Assembly (NCBI RefSeq): GCF_005924265.1 | Contig: NZ_VCLB01000001.1 | Location: forward strand, 62,001-126,000 | DNA length: 64,000 nucleotides | Direction: 5' to 3' | From: Martelella lutilitoris | Lineage (GTDB): Bacteria; Pseudomonadota; Alphaproteobacteria; Rhizobiales; Rhizobiaceae | Shown: positions 1 to 8,031 of the stretch, in pieces | Layout: each line of letters starts with the position of its first letter | How positions within the stretch are numbered: the stretch's first letter is position 1 | Position numbers and translations under genes: made by a program | The notes under the pieces: generated by a model | Database searches by the model: none | What the model saw: the letters and a program-made list of their open reading frames with translations, nothing else | Told to the model about the DNA's origin: nothing

Positions 1-417
1 GGGCTTTGCCAGTTCGCGGGCAAGCTGGCGCGGCGCATCCGGCTTGGCAAACAGCTTCGTCTCGAAATCCAGCCCGGCGGAAAGCCCCATGAACCCATGC
101 GTCGGCCGGGCAAAACAATAGATGCAGCCATGCTCGCAGCCGCGATAGGGGTTGACCGAGCGCTCGAACGGCACGTCCGGTGAGGTGTTGCGGGTGATGA
201 TCGTCTTTGCCTTTTCCACCTGCACCTCGGTTGCAAGCGTCGGCAGATCATCGTCCAGATCCCAGCCATCGTCGAAGCGCTCGCGCGAGACCGTCTCGAA
301 GCGGCCGTCCGGATTGGCCGTTGCCGCGCGCCCGCGCCGAGCCTCCGGCATCACCGGCTCGAAATGCGGCTCCTGCACGGGACGCGGGGCAAAATCGGTA
401 ATGAAGGCATCATCCAT
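1..417 (-). CDS. PA0069-family radical SAM protein (3' part missing)
   Basis: The frame runs off the left edge, so only the N-terminal 139 residues are visible. The segment CEHGCIYC supplies the CxxxCxxC cysteines that bind the 4Fe-4S cluster of radical SAM enzymes, and the surrounding PYRGCEHGCIYCFARPTH matches the PA0069/spore-photoproduct-lyase-like family. The substrate of this family is not established. The ATG at 417 is preceded by GAGGAGG at good spacing. The N-terminus ahead of the cluster motif is about 90 residues of low-complexity charged sequence, normal for this family. Family call strong; function unknown. Confidence 0.85.
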   Translation of the reverse strand, partial: MDDAFITDFAPRPVQEPHFEPVMPEARRGRAATANPDGRFETVSRERFDDGWDLDDDLPTLATEVQVEKAKTIITRNTSPDVPFERSVNPYRGCEHGCIYCFARPTHGFMGLSAGLDFETKLFAKPDAPRQLARELAKP

Positions 418-565
418 GATCGAACCTCCTCGGCGGTTTGCGGACCGAAACAAGCGGACCGGCGGCAACACATTGCAGCAAACTTAGCGCAATACGGAGA
501 ACAAAACAAGAACATATATCCTCCCCCTTTGCAACAAGCCCTTACTTTTGCAATAAGTACCCATC

Positions 566-1084
566 ATGCTGAGCGTCGTTATCGAAACCAACAATCACGA
601 GGCGGAACTCGCCCACACGCTTTCGACGCTGGTTGTCGGCGCGGTCGAGGGGCTTGTCAGCGATGTCATCGTGCTCGATCACAGTTCCGACGACGGCACC
701 GAGCGCGTCGCCGAGGCGGCCGGCTGCCGTTACCTGCGCGCCTGGGACCTGCCGGACGTGATGCGCCAGGCGCGCGGCGACTGGATCCTCGTTCTGGAAC
801 CCGGCGCCCGCCCGCTTACAGGCTGGGTCGAGGCGATTTTCGAGCATATGGCGCTGGAAACGCGGCCAGCGCGCTTTTCCCGCTCGCGCAGGCATCGCCG
901 GTCGCTCCGGCATGTCCTGTTCAAGCCGCGCTGCCCGCTTGAAGTGGGCGTTCTCCTGCCGAAGTCGCTTGCCGTGGAAAAGGCGGAAGCCTGCGGCACG
1001 TCGCCCTTTGCGCTCGCCCGCCGGCAGATGACGCGCAAGCTCTCCTGCGAGATCATTCCCGCCTGGGCCTCCGTCAGGGTCTGA
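566..1084 (+). CDS. Family 2 glycosyltransferase-like protein
   Basis: A 172-residue protein opening with LSVVIETNN, then a nucleotide-sugar-fold stretch VIVLDHSSDDGTERVAE that matches the GT-A beginning of family 2 glycosyltransferases. A following ARGDWILVLEPGARP occupies the position of the metal-binding DxD strand but has no DxD, so catalysis is doubtful. It is shorter than typical GT2 enzymes (over 230 residues) and has no membrane segments. It converges with moaB 11 bp downstream. It may be a small GT2-related protein of unknown acceptor; function is unproven. Confidence 0.7.
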   Translation: MLSVVIETNNHEAELAHTLSTLVVGAVEGLVSDVIVLDHSSDDGTERVAEAAGCRYLRAWDLPDVMRQARGDWILVLEPGARPLTGWVEAIFEHMALETRPARFSRSRRHRRSLRHVLFKPRCPLEVGVLLPKSLAVEKAEACGTSPFALARRQMTRKLSCEIIPAWASVRV

Positions 1085-1095
1085 CCTCCGCGCAA

Positions 1096-1626
1096 TCAGC
1101 CGCGCTTCAGGTGCTCGTCGAGACGCGGCATGATTTCCACGAAATTGCAGGGCATGTGACAGTAGTCGAACTGTTTTTCCAGAATGCCGTCCCAGGCATC
1201 GCGGCAGGCGCCGGGCGAGCCGGGCAGCACGAAGACGAAAGTCTGGTTGCAAAGCCCGGCTGTCGCCCTTGACTGCACGGTCGAGGTGCCGATCTTCTCG
1301 AAGGAAATCCGGTGGAAGACGGCGGAGAAACCGTCCATGCGCTTCTCGAACATCGGCTCGATTGCGTCGGGCGTTACATCCCGGCCGGTAAAGCCCGTGC
1401 CGCCCGTCGTCAGAACCACGTCGACCGCCTGGTTCCAGCACCAGTCCTTGACGACGGCCGTGATCGCCGCGCGGTCGTCGCCGACGATGCGTCGGTCGGC
1501 GAGCGTATGGCCGGCCCTGGCGATGCGCTCGGCAAGCGTGTCGCCCGAGCGGTCATCGTCAGGCGTACGCGTGTCGGAGACGGTCAGCACGGCGAAGCGG
1601 ACGGGAATGAAGCGGCGTTCAGACAT
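1096..1626 (-). CDS. moaB: Molybdenum cofactor biosynthesis protein B
   Basis: A 176-residue MoaB/MogA-fold protein that would adenylylate molybdopterin during Mo-cofactor synthesis in the cytoplasm. The diagnostic TTGGTGFTGRDVTPDA motif lies near the centre, and AVLTVSDTR near the N-terminus. The start MSERRF at 1626 was chosen over longer in-frame options because the length then matches the family and the ATG overlaps the end of ispE by 8 bp, suggesting coupled translation. It is the last gene of a leftward run TPR-ispE-moaB. No other moa gene is in the window. Confidence 0.9.
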   Translation of the reverse strand: MSERRFIPVRFAVLTVSDTRTPDDDRSGDTLAERIARAGHTLADRRIVGDDRAAITAVVKDWCWNQAVDVVLTTGGTGFTGRDVTPDAIEPMFEKRMDGFSAVFHRISFEKIGTSTVQSRATAGLCNQTFVFVLPGSPGACRDAWDGILEKQFDYCHMPCNFVEIMPRLDEHLKRG

Positions 1627-2542
1627 GATCGTCGTCTCCTTCGGCAAGGGTTGCGGTTGCCGCCACGAACCAGTCCGGGCGGGCATGGGCAAGCCGGTCG
1701 GCAGCCGCCCGCGCGCTTTCAGCATCGTCAAACAGGCCGAAACAGGTCGCGCCCGAACCCGACATGCGGGCAAGCGATGCGCCCGCCGACGACAACGCAT
1801 CGAGCACGCCATGAATGACCGGCGCGATCCGGCTTGCGGCTAGCTGCAGGTCGTTGCGGCTTTCTCGCACGAGGGCGATCCATTCCGACGCGTCCGCCGG
1901 GGTCTGCCCCTCGATGGATAGCGGCGGATTGTGGCGATTCTCCAGGGCCGCAAACACGGCCGGCGTCGCGATCGGCCGCAGCGGGTTCGCGAGCACCATA
2001 TCAAGACCGGGAAATCCGGTCGCCGGCACGATGATATCGCCGATCCCGCGCGCGACCAGCGGGCGGGAGGAGAGGCACATGGGCACGTCCGCGCCAAGCG
2101 AGAGGGCAATCCGCGCCAGCGTCTCCGCGTCGAGCCCGGGCTGCCACAGCCGGTCGAGCCCGCGCAGCACCGCGGCCGCATCGGCGGAGCCGCCGCCGAT
2201 GCCCGCGGCGGGCGGCAGGTTCTTTTCCAGATGGATATGAACCGGCCCGGCGGCTTCGCCGGCTTCAACAGTCGTCTCGCGCAGGCGATTGCGCGCCTTC
2301 AGCACTAGATTGCCGGTTCGGGGATCATCGTGATGCGGCAGGTCACCGGCAAAGCGGCCGGAGAGGGTAAAACGGTCGGATTCGGACGGTGAGAAGGTCA
2401 GCCGATCGCCAAGATCCGCGAAGGTCACCAGCGAATCGAGCAGATGATAGCCATCGCCGCGTTGCCCGGTCACATGCAGCGCGAGATTGATCTTTGCGGC
2501 GGCAAATTCACAAATCGCGCCGCCGGCAGGCGCCTCCGTCAC
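1619..2542 (-). CDS. ispE: 4-diphosphocytidyl-2-C-methyl-D-erythritol kinase
   Basis: A 307-residue GHMP kinase of the MEP isoprenoid pathway that phosphorylates the 2-hydroxyl of CDP-methylerythritol. It begins its fold with AAAKINLALHVTGQRGDGYH, the typical IspE N-terminal strand with the substrate-binding lysine. The ATP-binding GHMP motif is PPAAGIGGGSADAAA at about residues 95-110, and a C-terminal MSGSGATCFGLF glycine loop follows. Its ATG shares four bases with the stop of the upstream TPR gene, so the two are translationally coupled. Confidence 0.95.
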   Translation of the reverse strand: MTEAPAGGAICEFAAAKINLALHVTGQRGDGYHLLDSLVTFADLGDRLTFSPSESDRFTLSGRFAGDLPHHDDPRTGNLVLKARNRLRETTVEAGEAAGPVHIHLEKNLPPAAGIGGGSADAAAVLRGLDRLWQPGLDAETLARIALSLGADVPMCLSSRPLVARGIGDIIVPATGFPGLDMVLANPLRPIATPAVFAALENRHNPPLSIEGQTPADASEWIALVRESRNDLQLAASRIAPVIHGVLDALSSAGASLARMSGSGATCFGLFDDAESARAAADRLAHARPDWFVAATATLAEGDDDHV

Positions 2543-4347
2543 TGAACCGTCCCGCCATCACCCTCCGGCGACTGCGCCAGCGGGCTGTCATCATCTTGCC
2601 TCTCGGCAGGAAGGCCGTGGGCGATCTTCGCCTTGATCTCGGGAATGAGATCCTCGTCCGGCTCGGCGGCCAGCGCCTTGTTCCACTGATAGATCGCCTC
2701 GAGCTTGCGGCCGACCTGCCAGTAGGCATCGCCCAGATGATCGTTGATGGTCGGATCGCCGGTATCGAGCGCGACGGCCCGCTCGAGCTCGCGCAGCGCA
2801 TCCTCGTAGCGGCCGAGCCGGTAATAGGCCCAGCCGAGTGAATCGACGATGTAGCCGTCATCGGGACGCTGGTCGACGGCCTGGTTGATCAGGTCGAGGC
2901 CCTCTTCGAGGTTCATGCCCTGGTCGATCCATGAATAACCAAGGTAATTCAGCACCTGCGGCTGGTCGGGATAGAGCTCGAGCGCGCGCAGGAAATTGGG
3001 CTCGGCCTTGTCCCATTCCTTCAGCCGTTCATAGGCGATGCCGCGGCGGTAGAAAATGCTCCAGTCCTCCGGCGCGGCCACCGGGCCGATACGGCTCGCC
3101 GCGCGGTCGAGCACCTCTGCCATTTCGGCAAACCGCTTTTCGCTGGACAGCACGCCCGAAAGCGCCAGATAACCGCGCCTGTCATCGGGCGCATCCTCGA
3201 CCATGGCGTAGAGCATCTCGACCGCCTCGTCCTTGCGGTCGAGTTCGGCAAGGGCGATCCCCTGCTGCAGCTCGGCAAGGCGATACTGCGTCGCGTCTTC
3301 CGGAATGCGGGAAAAATAGGAGAGCGCGCGTTCCGGCCTGTCATTGGCCGCTTCCACGACGCCGCTCAGATAGAGCACGTCCGGCGAGCCAGGATTGAGC
3401 GCCTCGGCAAGCGCGAGATAGAGCGAGACGATATCGTCGGCGGTGCCCTGATTGAGCGCGGCGGCGATCTCGAACAGCACGCCGGACGCCCCCGCTTTCG
3501 CCGTTTCCGGCAGGCCCATGACCGGCGCGCCTGCCTCGATCCGCTCGCGGATCGGTTCCAGCACGGCGGCATTGAGGCCGTAGGTCTCTGCGACGGAAAC
3601 CGTGTCCAGGGCCTTGCGCGTATTGCCGGCCTGCTGCTCGATCGCGGCGAGGCCGATCACGGTCGCCAGCATGGTGTCGGGCGCGGTGACGCCGCCTTCG
3701 CGGTCGGCAAGCGCGGCGTTGAGATGGGTCCGGGCCTTCGCCGTTTCGCCGGAAAGGGCGGCAATCGCCCCGGCATTGTAGTTGACGAAGAGATCGTACC
3801 AGGGCGGACCGGAAAGCGCCTCCAGCCCGGCAAGCGCGGCATCGGGCTCGCCCTTGCCCGTCAGCGCCCAGGCCTTCAGCAGCGCCGAGACGAGTTCATC
3901 GAGCGCGCTGCCGCCGAAATCATCCAGCATGGTGATCGCGTCGTCGTAGCGTTCCTCGGAAAGGGCGGCGAGCGCCAGCGAAAGCTCGCGCAGGGGCACG
4001 AGTTGCGGCTCGTCCGTGGTCTTGGCCGCCTGGGCCTCGGCGCCCTTCAGGTCGCCGTTGAAGATCAGCGCGATGAACAGCTGATTGTTGGTTCCGGCAT
4101 CTTCCGGCCGGTACTGCAGCGCGCGGCGGAAATAGGCAACCGCCCGGTCGAGATCGTTGTCGAAGGCGGCCGTCTGGCCGGCAAGCAGCGCGCCGGCAAA
4201 GCTCTCCGCGCTCACAGCCTCCATGGCGGCATCGAGCGCTGCCTCGCTGTCGCTGTTCGTCTCGGCGGAAGCCGAGAGGGGCAGCATCAGCGCGGCGGCA
4301 AGGGCTGCCGTCGTCAAGAGCCGTTTCATCGGGATCGTGTTCGTCAT
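2539..4347 (-). CDS. Exported tetratricopeptide-repeat protein
   Basis: A 602-residue protein with a signal peptide (MKRLLTTAALAAALML core ending in SASAE), so it is probably periplasmic or lipidation-free secreted. The rest is helical repeat; recognisable TPR units such as YRRGIAYERLKEWDKAEPNF and LGWAYYRLGRYEDALRELER occur in the C-terminal 250 residues. It resembles rhizobial TPR proteins encoded beside ispE. The start at 4347 has AAAGG upstream; a second ATG at 4329 begins directly at the signal peptide and is possible. No enzymatic motif; probable protein-interaction scaffold. Confidence 0.88.
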   Translation of the reverse strand: MTNTIPMKRLLTTAALAAALMLPLSASAETNSDSEAALDAAMEAVSAESFAGALLAGQTAAFDNDLDRAVAYFRRALQYRPEDAGTNNQLFIALIFNGDLKGAEAQAAKTTDEPQLVPLRELSLALAALSEERYDDAITMLDDFGGSALDELVSALLKAWALTGKGEPDAALAGLEALSGPPWYDLFVNYNAGAIAALSGETAKARTHLNAALADREGGVTAPDTMLATVIGLAAIEQQAGNTRKALDTVSVAETYGLNAAVLEPIRERIEAGAPVMGLPETAKAGASGVLFEIAAALNQGTADDIVSLYLALAEALNPGSPDVLYLSGVVEAANDRPERALSYFSRIPEDATQYRLAELQQGIALAELDRKDEAVEMLYAMVEDAPDDRRGYLALSGVLSSEKRFAEMAEVLDRAASRIGPVAAPEDWSIFYRRGIAYERLKEWDKAEPNFLRALELYPDQPQVLNYLGYSWIDQGMNLEEGLDLINQAVDQRPDDGYIVDSLGWAYYRLGRYEDALRELERAVALDTGDPTINDHLGDAYWQVGRKLEAIYQWNKALAAEPDEDLIPEIKAKIAHGLPAERQDDDSPLAQSPEGDGGTVQ

Positions 4348-4402
4348 CAGGAACCTTTCATCGGCGATACGGTGGGAAAGGCGGGCCCGCCCGCCACCGG
4401 CG

Positions 4403-5419
4403 TCAACTGATGCGGGCGATGCAGTAATCGATCACTTCTTCGAGCGCATGCCGGCCGGTCGACATGGGAAGCGGCGCCAGCGCCGCCCGCGCAGCATCGC
4501 CATAGGCAAGCGCCCGGGAAATCGAATCGGAAAGCGCGTTGTGTTTGGCGATCAGCCGGCGCGCCTTCTCAAGCGCGACATCGTCGTTCTCGCCGTCCTC
4601 GATCGCGCTGCGCCAGAAAGCCTTCTCCTCGGCGTCGCCCCGCTGATGCGCGAGGATCACCGGCATGGTCACCTTGCCCTCGCGGAAATCATCGCCGACA
4701 TTCTTGCCGAGATCGGCGCTGGATCCGCCATAATCCAACACGTCATCGACAAGCTGGAAGGCAAGGCCGAGCGCCATGCCATAGTCGCGCAACGCCGTGC
4801 GTTCGGCGTCCGACGCCCCGGCGATGATCGGACCGACTTCCGCTGCGGCAGCGAAAAGCTCGGCCGTCTTGCCGCGGATGACGGCGATATAGTCGTCTTC
4901 CGTGGTGTCCATCTTCTTGGCGACGGAAAGCTGCAGCACCTCGCCCTCGGCAATCACGGCGGCGGCGTTGGAAAGCACCTTCAGCGCCTCCATCGAACCG
5001 GTCTCCACCATCATGCGGAAGGCCTGGCCGAGCAGGAAATCGCCGACAAGCACGCTCGCCTGGTTGCCCCAGATCATCCGTGCGGACGACTTGCCGCGCC
5101 GCATGTCGCTCTCGTCAACCACGTCGTCATGCAGCAGGGTGGCCGTATGCATGAACTCTACGCTGGTGGCGAGATAGACGTGATAATCGCCGCGATAGCC
5201 GAACATCGCGGCGGTCGCGAGCGTCAGCATCGGACGCAGGCGCTTGCCGCCGGACGAAATCAGGTGATTGGCAACTTCCGGTATCATCTCGACATCGGAG
5301 CCTGCCTTTGACAGGATAAGCTTGTTGACACGCTCCATGTCCGCCGCGGTCAGGTCCACGATGGGCTTGACCGAGCCTGTTGGTTTGTTCTCTTTTGCCA
5401 GCGATGTAACGGCGCCCAA
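4403..5419 (-). CDS. ispB: Trans-polyprenyl diphosphate synthase (ubiquinone side chain)
   Basis: A 338-residue long-chain polyprenyl synthase that elongates with isopentenyl diphosphate to make the quinone tail; rhizobia normally use ten isoprene units, but chain length cannot be read from the sequence with certainty. Both aspartate-rich motifs are present: LLHDDVVDESDMRRG and LVDDVLDYGG. I prefer the TTG at 5419 because AGGAG lies nine bases upstream and the length then fits the family; longer in-frame starts would run into the divergent DUF2007 promoter region. The gene is monocistronic or leads toward the TPR gene after a 55-bp gap. Confidence 0.92.
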   Translation of the reverse strand: MGAVTSLAKENKPTGSVKPIVDLTAADMERVNKLILSKAGSDVEMIPEVANHLISSGGKRLRPMLTLATAAMFGYRGDYHVYLATSVEFMHTATLLHDDVVDESDMRRGKSSARMIWGNQASVLVGDFLLGQAFRMMVETGSMEALKVLSNAAAVIAEGEVLQLSVAKKMDTTEDDYIAVIRGKTAELFAAAAEVGPIIAGASDAERTALRDYGMALGLAFQLVDDVLDYGGSSADLGKNVGDDFREGKVTMPVILAHQRGDAEEKAFWRSAIEDGENDDVALEKARRLIAKHNALSDSISRALAYGDAARAALAPLPMSTGRHALEEVIDYCIARIS

Positions 5420-5521
5420 AGCAGCACGCTCCTGTTGAATTCTGTTCGCCGACAATAGGGAGCGGCAGCGGGAGCGACAAGGGGCAAATTGTTCCTTTTC
5501 ATTCAAAATCGGGAGTTTGAT

Positions 5522-5752
5522 ATGGGCCTGACCAATCTGATGCGCACCAATGACGCCGTGGTTCTGGGCCTTGCCGAGAGCCTTCTGAAAGATGCCGGCA
5601 TTCACTTTTTCGTGGCCGACCGGTCAATGAGCGTCATGGAAGGCTCGCTCGGCCTGTTGCCGCGCCGGCTGATGGTGGAGGAGGACCAGCTGGCGGAAGC
5701 GCGCGCGATCCTGACCGAGGCGGGGCTTGGCAAGGAGCTGAAACCTGAATGA
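5522..5752 (+). CDS. DUF2007 domain protein
   Basis: A 76-residue protein of the DUF2007 (putative signal-transducing protein) family, beginning MGLTNLMRTNDAVVLGLAES and ending with the family's PRRLMVEEDQLAEARAIL stretch. GGGAG precedes the ATG at 5522. It overlaps the next gene by four bases (ATGA), so it is coupled to the methyltransferase. Rhizobial relatives often sit in this same place between the polyprenyl synthase and the methyltransferase. Biochemical role unknown. Confidence 0.85.
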   Translation: MGLTNLMRTNDAVVLGLAESLLKDAGIHFFVADRSMSVMEGSLGLLPRRLMVEEDQLAEARAILTEAGLGKELKPE

Positions 5753-6549
5753 GCGCGATGCCTGAAAAGACGATCGACGCCTTCCATCGCGGACGCTTCT
5801 TCCTTGTCCAGCCGAAAGGCCGGGGCCACCGGGCCGGCATGGACGCCATGCTCCTGGCCGCGATGGTGGAGGGCGACGGCCGGCTTAAGGTCGCCGATCT
5901 CGGCGCAGGCGCTGGCGCGGCCGGCCTTGCCGTTGCCGCGCGCCTGCCGCAAGCCGAAGTGCGCCTCTACGAGATTTCCGCCGAAATGGCGGATTTCGCC
6001 CGGCAGACGCTGGCCCTTGCGGAAAATGCCGCGCTCTCCGGTCGCGTTGTCGTGCATGAAGCCGATGTGACGCTGAAGGGTGCAGCCCGCAACACCGCCG
6101 GCCTCACCGATGACGCGTTCGACCATGTGATCATGAACCCGCCCTTCAACTGGACGGCGGACCGCCGCACGCCCGATGCGCTGAAGGGCGTCGCCCATGC
6201 CATGACGGACGGGCTTTTCGAACAGTGGATCCGCACCGCCGGCGCCATTTTGAAGCCCGGCGGCGTGCTCTCGCTGATTGCAAGGCCGCAGTCGATCGGC
6301 GAGATCATCGCGGCATGCGGAAAGCGCTTCGGCGGGATCGAGATCACGCCGGTGCATGCCCGCAGCGGCGAGGAAGCGTTCCGCATTCTCGTCTCCGCCG
6401 TCAAGGGATCGCGCGCCCGGCTTTCGCTGCGCCCGGCCCTCGTTATGCACGCAAGCGACAGCCACGCCTTCCTGCCGCTCGTCGATGACCTCAACAACGG
6501 CCGCGCATCCTATCCGCGCAACGGCGTGACGCGACGCGCGAATCTTTAA
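5749..6549 (+). CDS. TrmN6-like SAM-dependent methyltransferase
   Basis: A 266-residue class I methyltransferase. The SAM-binding strand is VADLGAGAGAAGLAVAAR and the catalytic motif for methylation of an exocyclic adenine amino group is NPPF (in HVIMNPPFNW). This combination fits the tRNA1(Val) adenine-37 N6-methyltransferase group; the actual RNA target is not proven here. It overlaps DUF2007 by four bases and ends 68 bp before the S49 peptidase gene. Confidence 0.85.
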   Translation: MSAMPEKTIDAFHRGRFFLVQPKGRGHRAGMDAMLLAAMVEGDGRLKVADLGAGAGAAGLAVAARLPQAEVRLYEISAEMADFARQTLALAENAALSGRVVVHEADVTLKGAARNTAGLTDDAFDHVIMNPPFNWTADRRTPDALKGVAHAMTDGLFEQWIRTAGAILKPGGVLSLIARPQSIGEIIAACGKRFGGIEITPVHARSGEEAFRILVSAVKGSRARLSLRPALVMHASDSHAFLPLVDDLNNGRASYPRNGVTRRANL

Positions 6550-6617
6550 AGCTCGCCCTTGTCTTTGCTGCGGCTGCGCATACATGCGTTGAAACGATTT
6601 TGCGAGGCGAGGACAGG

Positions 6618-7484
6618 ATGAAGAGGCTGGTTTCCGGGTTGATCCCCAAGCGGTTCCGCAAGGACAAGACGATCATTCCGGTGGTGCGGCTTTCCGGCGC
6701 GATCATGGCCGGCGGCTCCCCCGGACGGCGCAGTCTCAACCTCGCCTCCGTCTCTGCCGCGCTCGACAAGGCGTTTTCGCTGAAGGCGAGCCCATGCGTT
6801 GCCATCTCGCTCAATTCGCCCGGCGGCTCTCCCGTGCAGTCGCGTCTGATCTTCAGCCGCATCCGCGCGCTTTCCGAGGAAAAGAACAAGAAGGTGCTGA
6901 TCTTCGTCGAGGACGTCGCGGCCTCCGGCGGCTACATGATCGCGCTCGCCGGTGACGAGATCTTCGTCGACCCGACCTCGATCGTCGGCTCCATCGGCGT
7001 CGTCTCCGGCGGCTTCGGCTTTACCGGGCTGATCGAGAAGATCGGCGTTGAGCGGCGCGTCTATACCGCCGGCGAGAACAAGGTGATGCTCGACCCCTTC
7101 CAGCCGGAAAAGGAAAAGGACGTCGCCTTCCTCAAGGACCTGCAGGGCGAAATCCACCAGGTCTTTATCCAGATGGTGAAGGAACGACGCGGCGAAAAGC
7201 TTGCCGACGACCCGGACCTCTTCTCCGGCCTGTTCTGGAGCGGCATCAGGGGCGCGGAGCTCGGTCTGGTCGACGGTATCGGCGAGATGCGCGCGACGCT
7301 GAAGGCGCGTTACGGCGACAAGGCGGAGATGAAGCTCGTCTCGACGCCGACCAATCTTCTCGGCCGCGCCAAGCCGGGGGTTGCCGGCATCGGCCTTTCC
7401 GCCCCGGAAATCGGCGCGGGCCTCGCTTCGGGGCTTGCCGAAACGGCGGAAGAACGCGCATTATGGGCGCGCTACGGTTTGTGA
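6618..7484 (+). CDS. S49 family serine peptidase (SppA/SohB type)
   Basis: A 288-residue single-domain signal-peptide-peptidase-like enzyme. The nucleophile serine sits in VEDVAASGGYMIALAGDEI, followed by PTSIVGSIGV, and the likely general-base lysine lies in GENKVMLDPF, as in SppA relatives. An obvious N-terminal membrane anchor is absent, so it may be cytoplasmic or peripheral. The ATG at 6618 has AGGCGAGGA upstream; a TTG 18 bases earlier is less likely. It is followed after 10 bp by a small anchored protein, probably in one operon. Confidence 0.9.
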   Translation: MKRLVSGLIPKRFRKDKTIIPVVRLSGAIMAGGSPGRRSLNLASVSAALDKAFSLKASPCVAISLNSPGGSPVQSRLIFSRIRALSEEKNKKVLIFVEDVAASGGYMIALAGDEIFVDPTSIVGSIGVVSGGFGFTGLIEKIGVERRVYTAGENKVMLDPFQPEKEKDVAFLKDLQGEIHQVFIQMVKERRGEKLADDPDLFSGLFWSGIRGAELGLVDGIGEMRATLKARYGDKAEMKLVSTPTNLLGRAKPGVAGIGLSAPEIGAGLASGLAETAEERALWARYGL

Positions 7485-7494
7485 GGAGGCCGAT

Positions 7495-7689
7495 ATGGGA
7501 CGGCTTATGGTTCTCGCCGCCATTGCGGGCGGCGGCTACATGCTCTACCGCAAGTTCATCAACGACGCGGAAGCCGTCACCGCGCGCGGCGAACAGAAGC
7601 GCGCCGAGCAGAAAAACGGCGCCACTGGCACGCTGGTGAAGGACCCGGCGACCGGCGAATATTACGTGAAGAAGACCGACGCGCCCTGA
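7495..7689 (+). CDS. Small membrane-anchored hypothetical protein
   Basis: A 64-residue protein with an N-terminal hydrophobic segment (MVLAAIAGGGYMLYRKF) and a charged C-terminal tail ending in DPATGEYYVKKTDAP. The ATG at 7495 follows a strong GAGGAGG. It lies 10 bp after the S49 peptidase gene and is probably co-transcribed. I do not recognise the family; the tail could be an adaptor or a metal-free remnant of small YHS-like proteins, but there is no cysteine to support that. Confidence 0.7.
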   Translation: MGRLMVLAAIAGGGYMLYRKFINDAEAVTARGEQKRAEQKNGATGTLVKDPATGEYYVKKTDAP

Positions 7690-8031
7690 AGCGGGCGCCT
7701 TCAGTCCGCGACGCCGCGCGGGCATCGGAGGGCCACCGCCGCCCTCCGCCGCATAATTGACATTTTTCAACCGACTTGCCGCCACTTTCATCAAAGTGTT
7801 ACACTTTGTCTGTGAACGGCAAAATCCAATCGCCGACAAGCTGCGAACCGTTCACGCGGAGTTGCGCAATGCGCCGATTCTGACGGGGTGACCCTTCCCT
7901 GCCATATCCCTGGCGCGAGGGTTTTTCGGTCAGGCAACTCCCCGGAAAACGGAAGGCGCGGCGGCCTGAGGCGCTCGCGATTTCCTCTCGAGGAACCGGA
8001 TCGGTTCAGACCTCCAGCAAGGGAACCTGCC
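7690..8031. other. 342-bp gene-free region upstream of putP
   Basis: No convincing gene. It starts with a GC-rich hairpin (GCGCCC/GGGCGC, about 7681-7700) right at the preceding stop codon and a second one (GGAGGGC/GCCCTCC, about 7726-7747), neither with a T-run. A promoter-like TTGCCG (7776-7781), 18-bp spacer and TACACT (7800-7805) would start a leader of more than 200 nt before putP. The palindrome at 7792-7808 covers this -10 box. Confidence 0.5.
7792..7808. promoter_or_regulatory. 17-bp perfect palindrome, candidate putP operator
   Basis: CAAAGTGTTACACTTTG has two exact 8-base arms around a single central T. It overlaps a possible -10 element (TACACT) 227 bp ahead of putP, as expected for a repressor site. 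No regulator gene lies next to it, so the binding protein is unknown. Confidence 0.5.

Noticed and set aside
5420-5605. Longer polyprenyl synthase starting upstream of 5419
   Set aside because: The extra residues are not family-like and would overlap the divergent DUF2007 gene; TTG at 5419 has a good ribosome site.
7726-7748. GAGGGCC...GCCCTCC hairpin resembling one at the glyS stop (17592-17607)
   Set aside because: Short GC-rich similarity in a GC-rich genome; not enough to call a repeat family.
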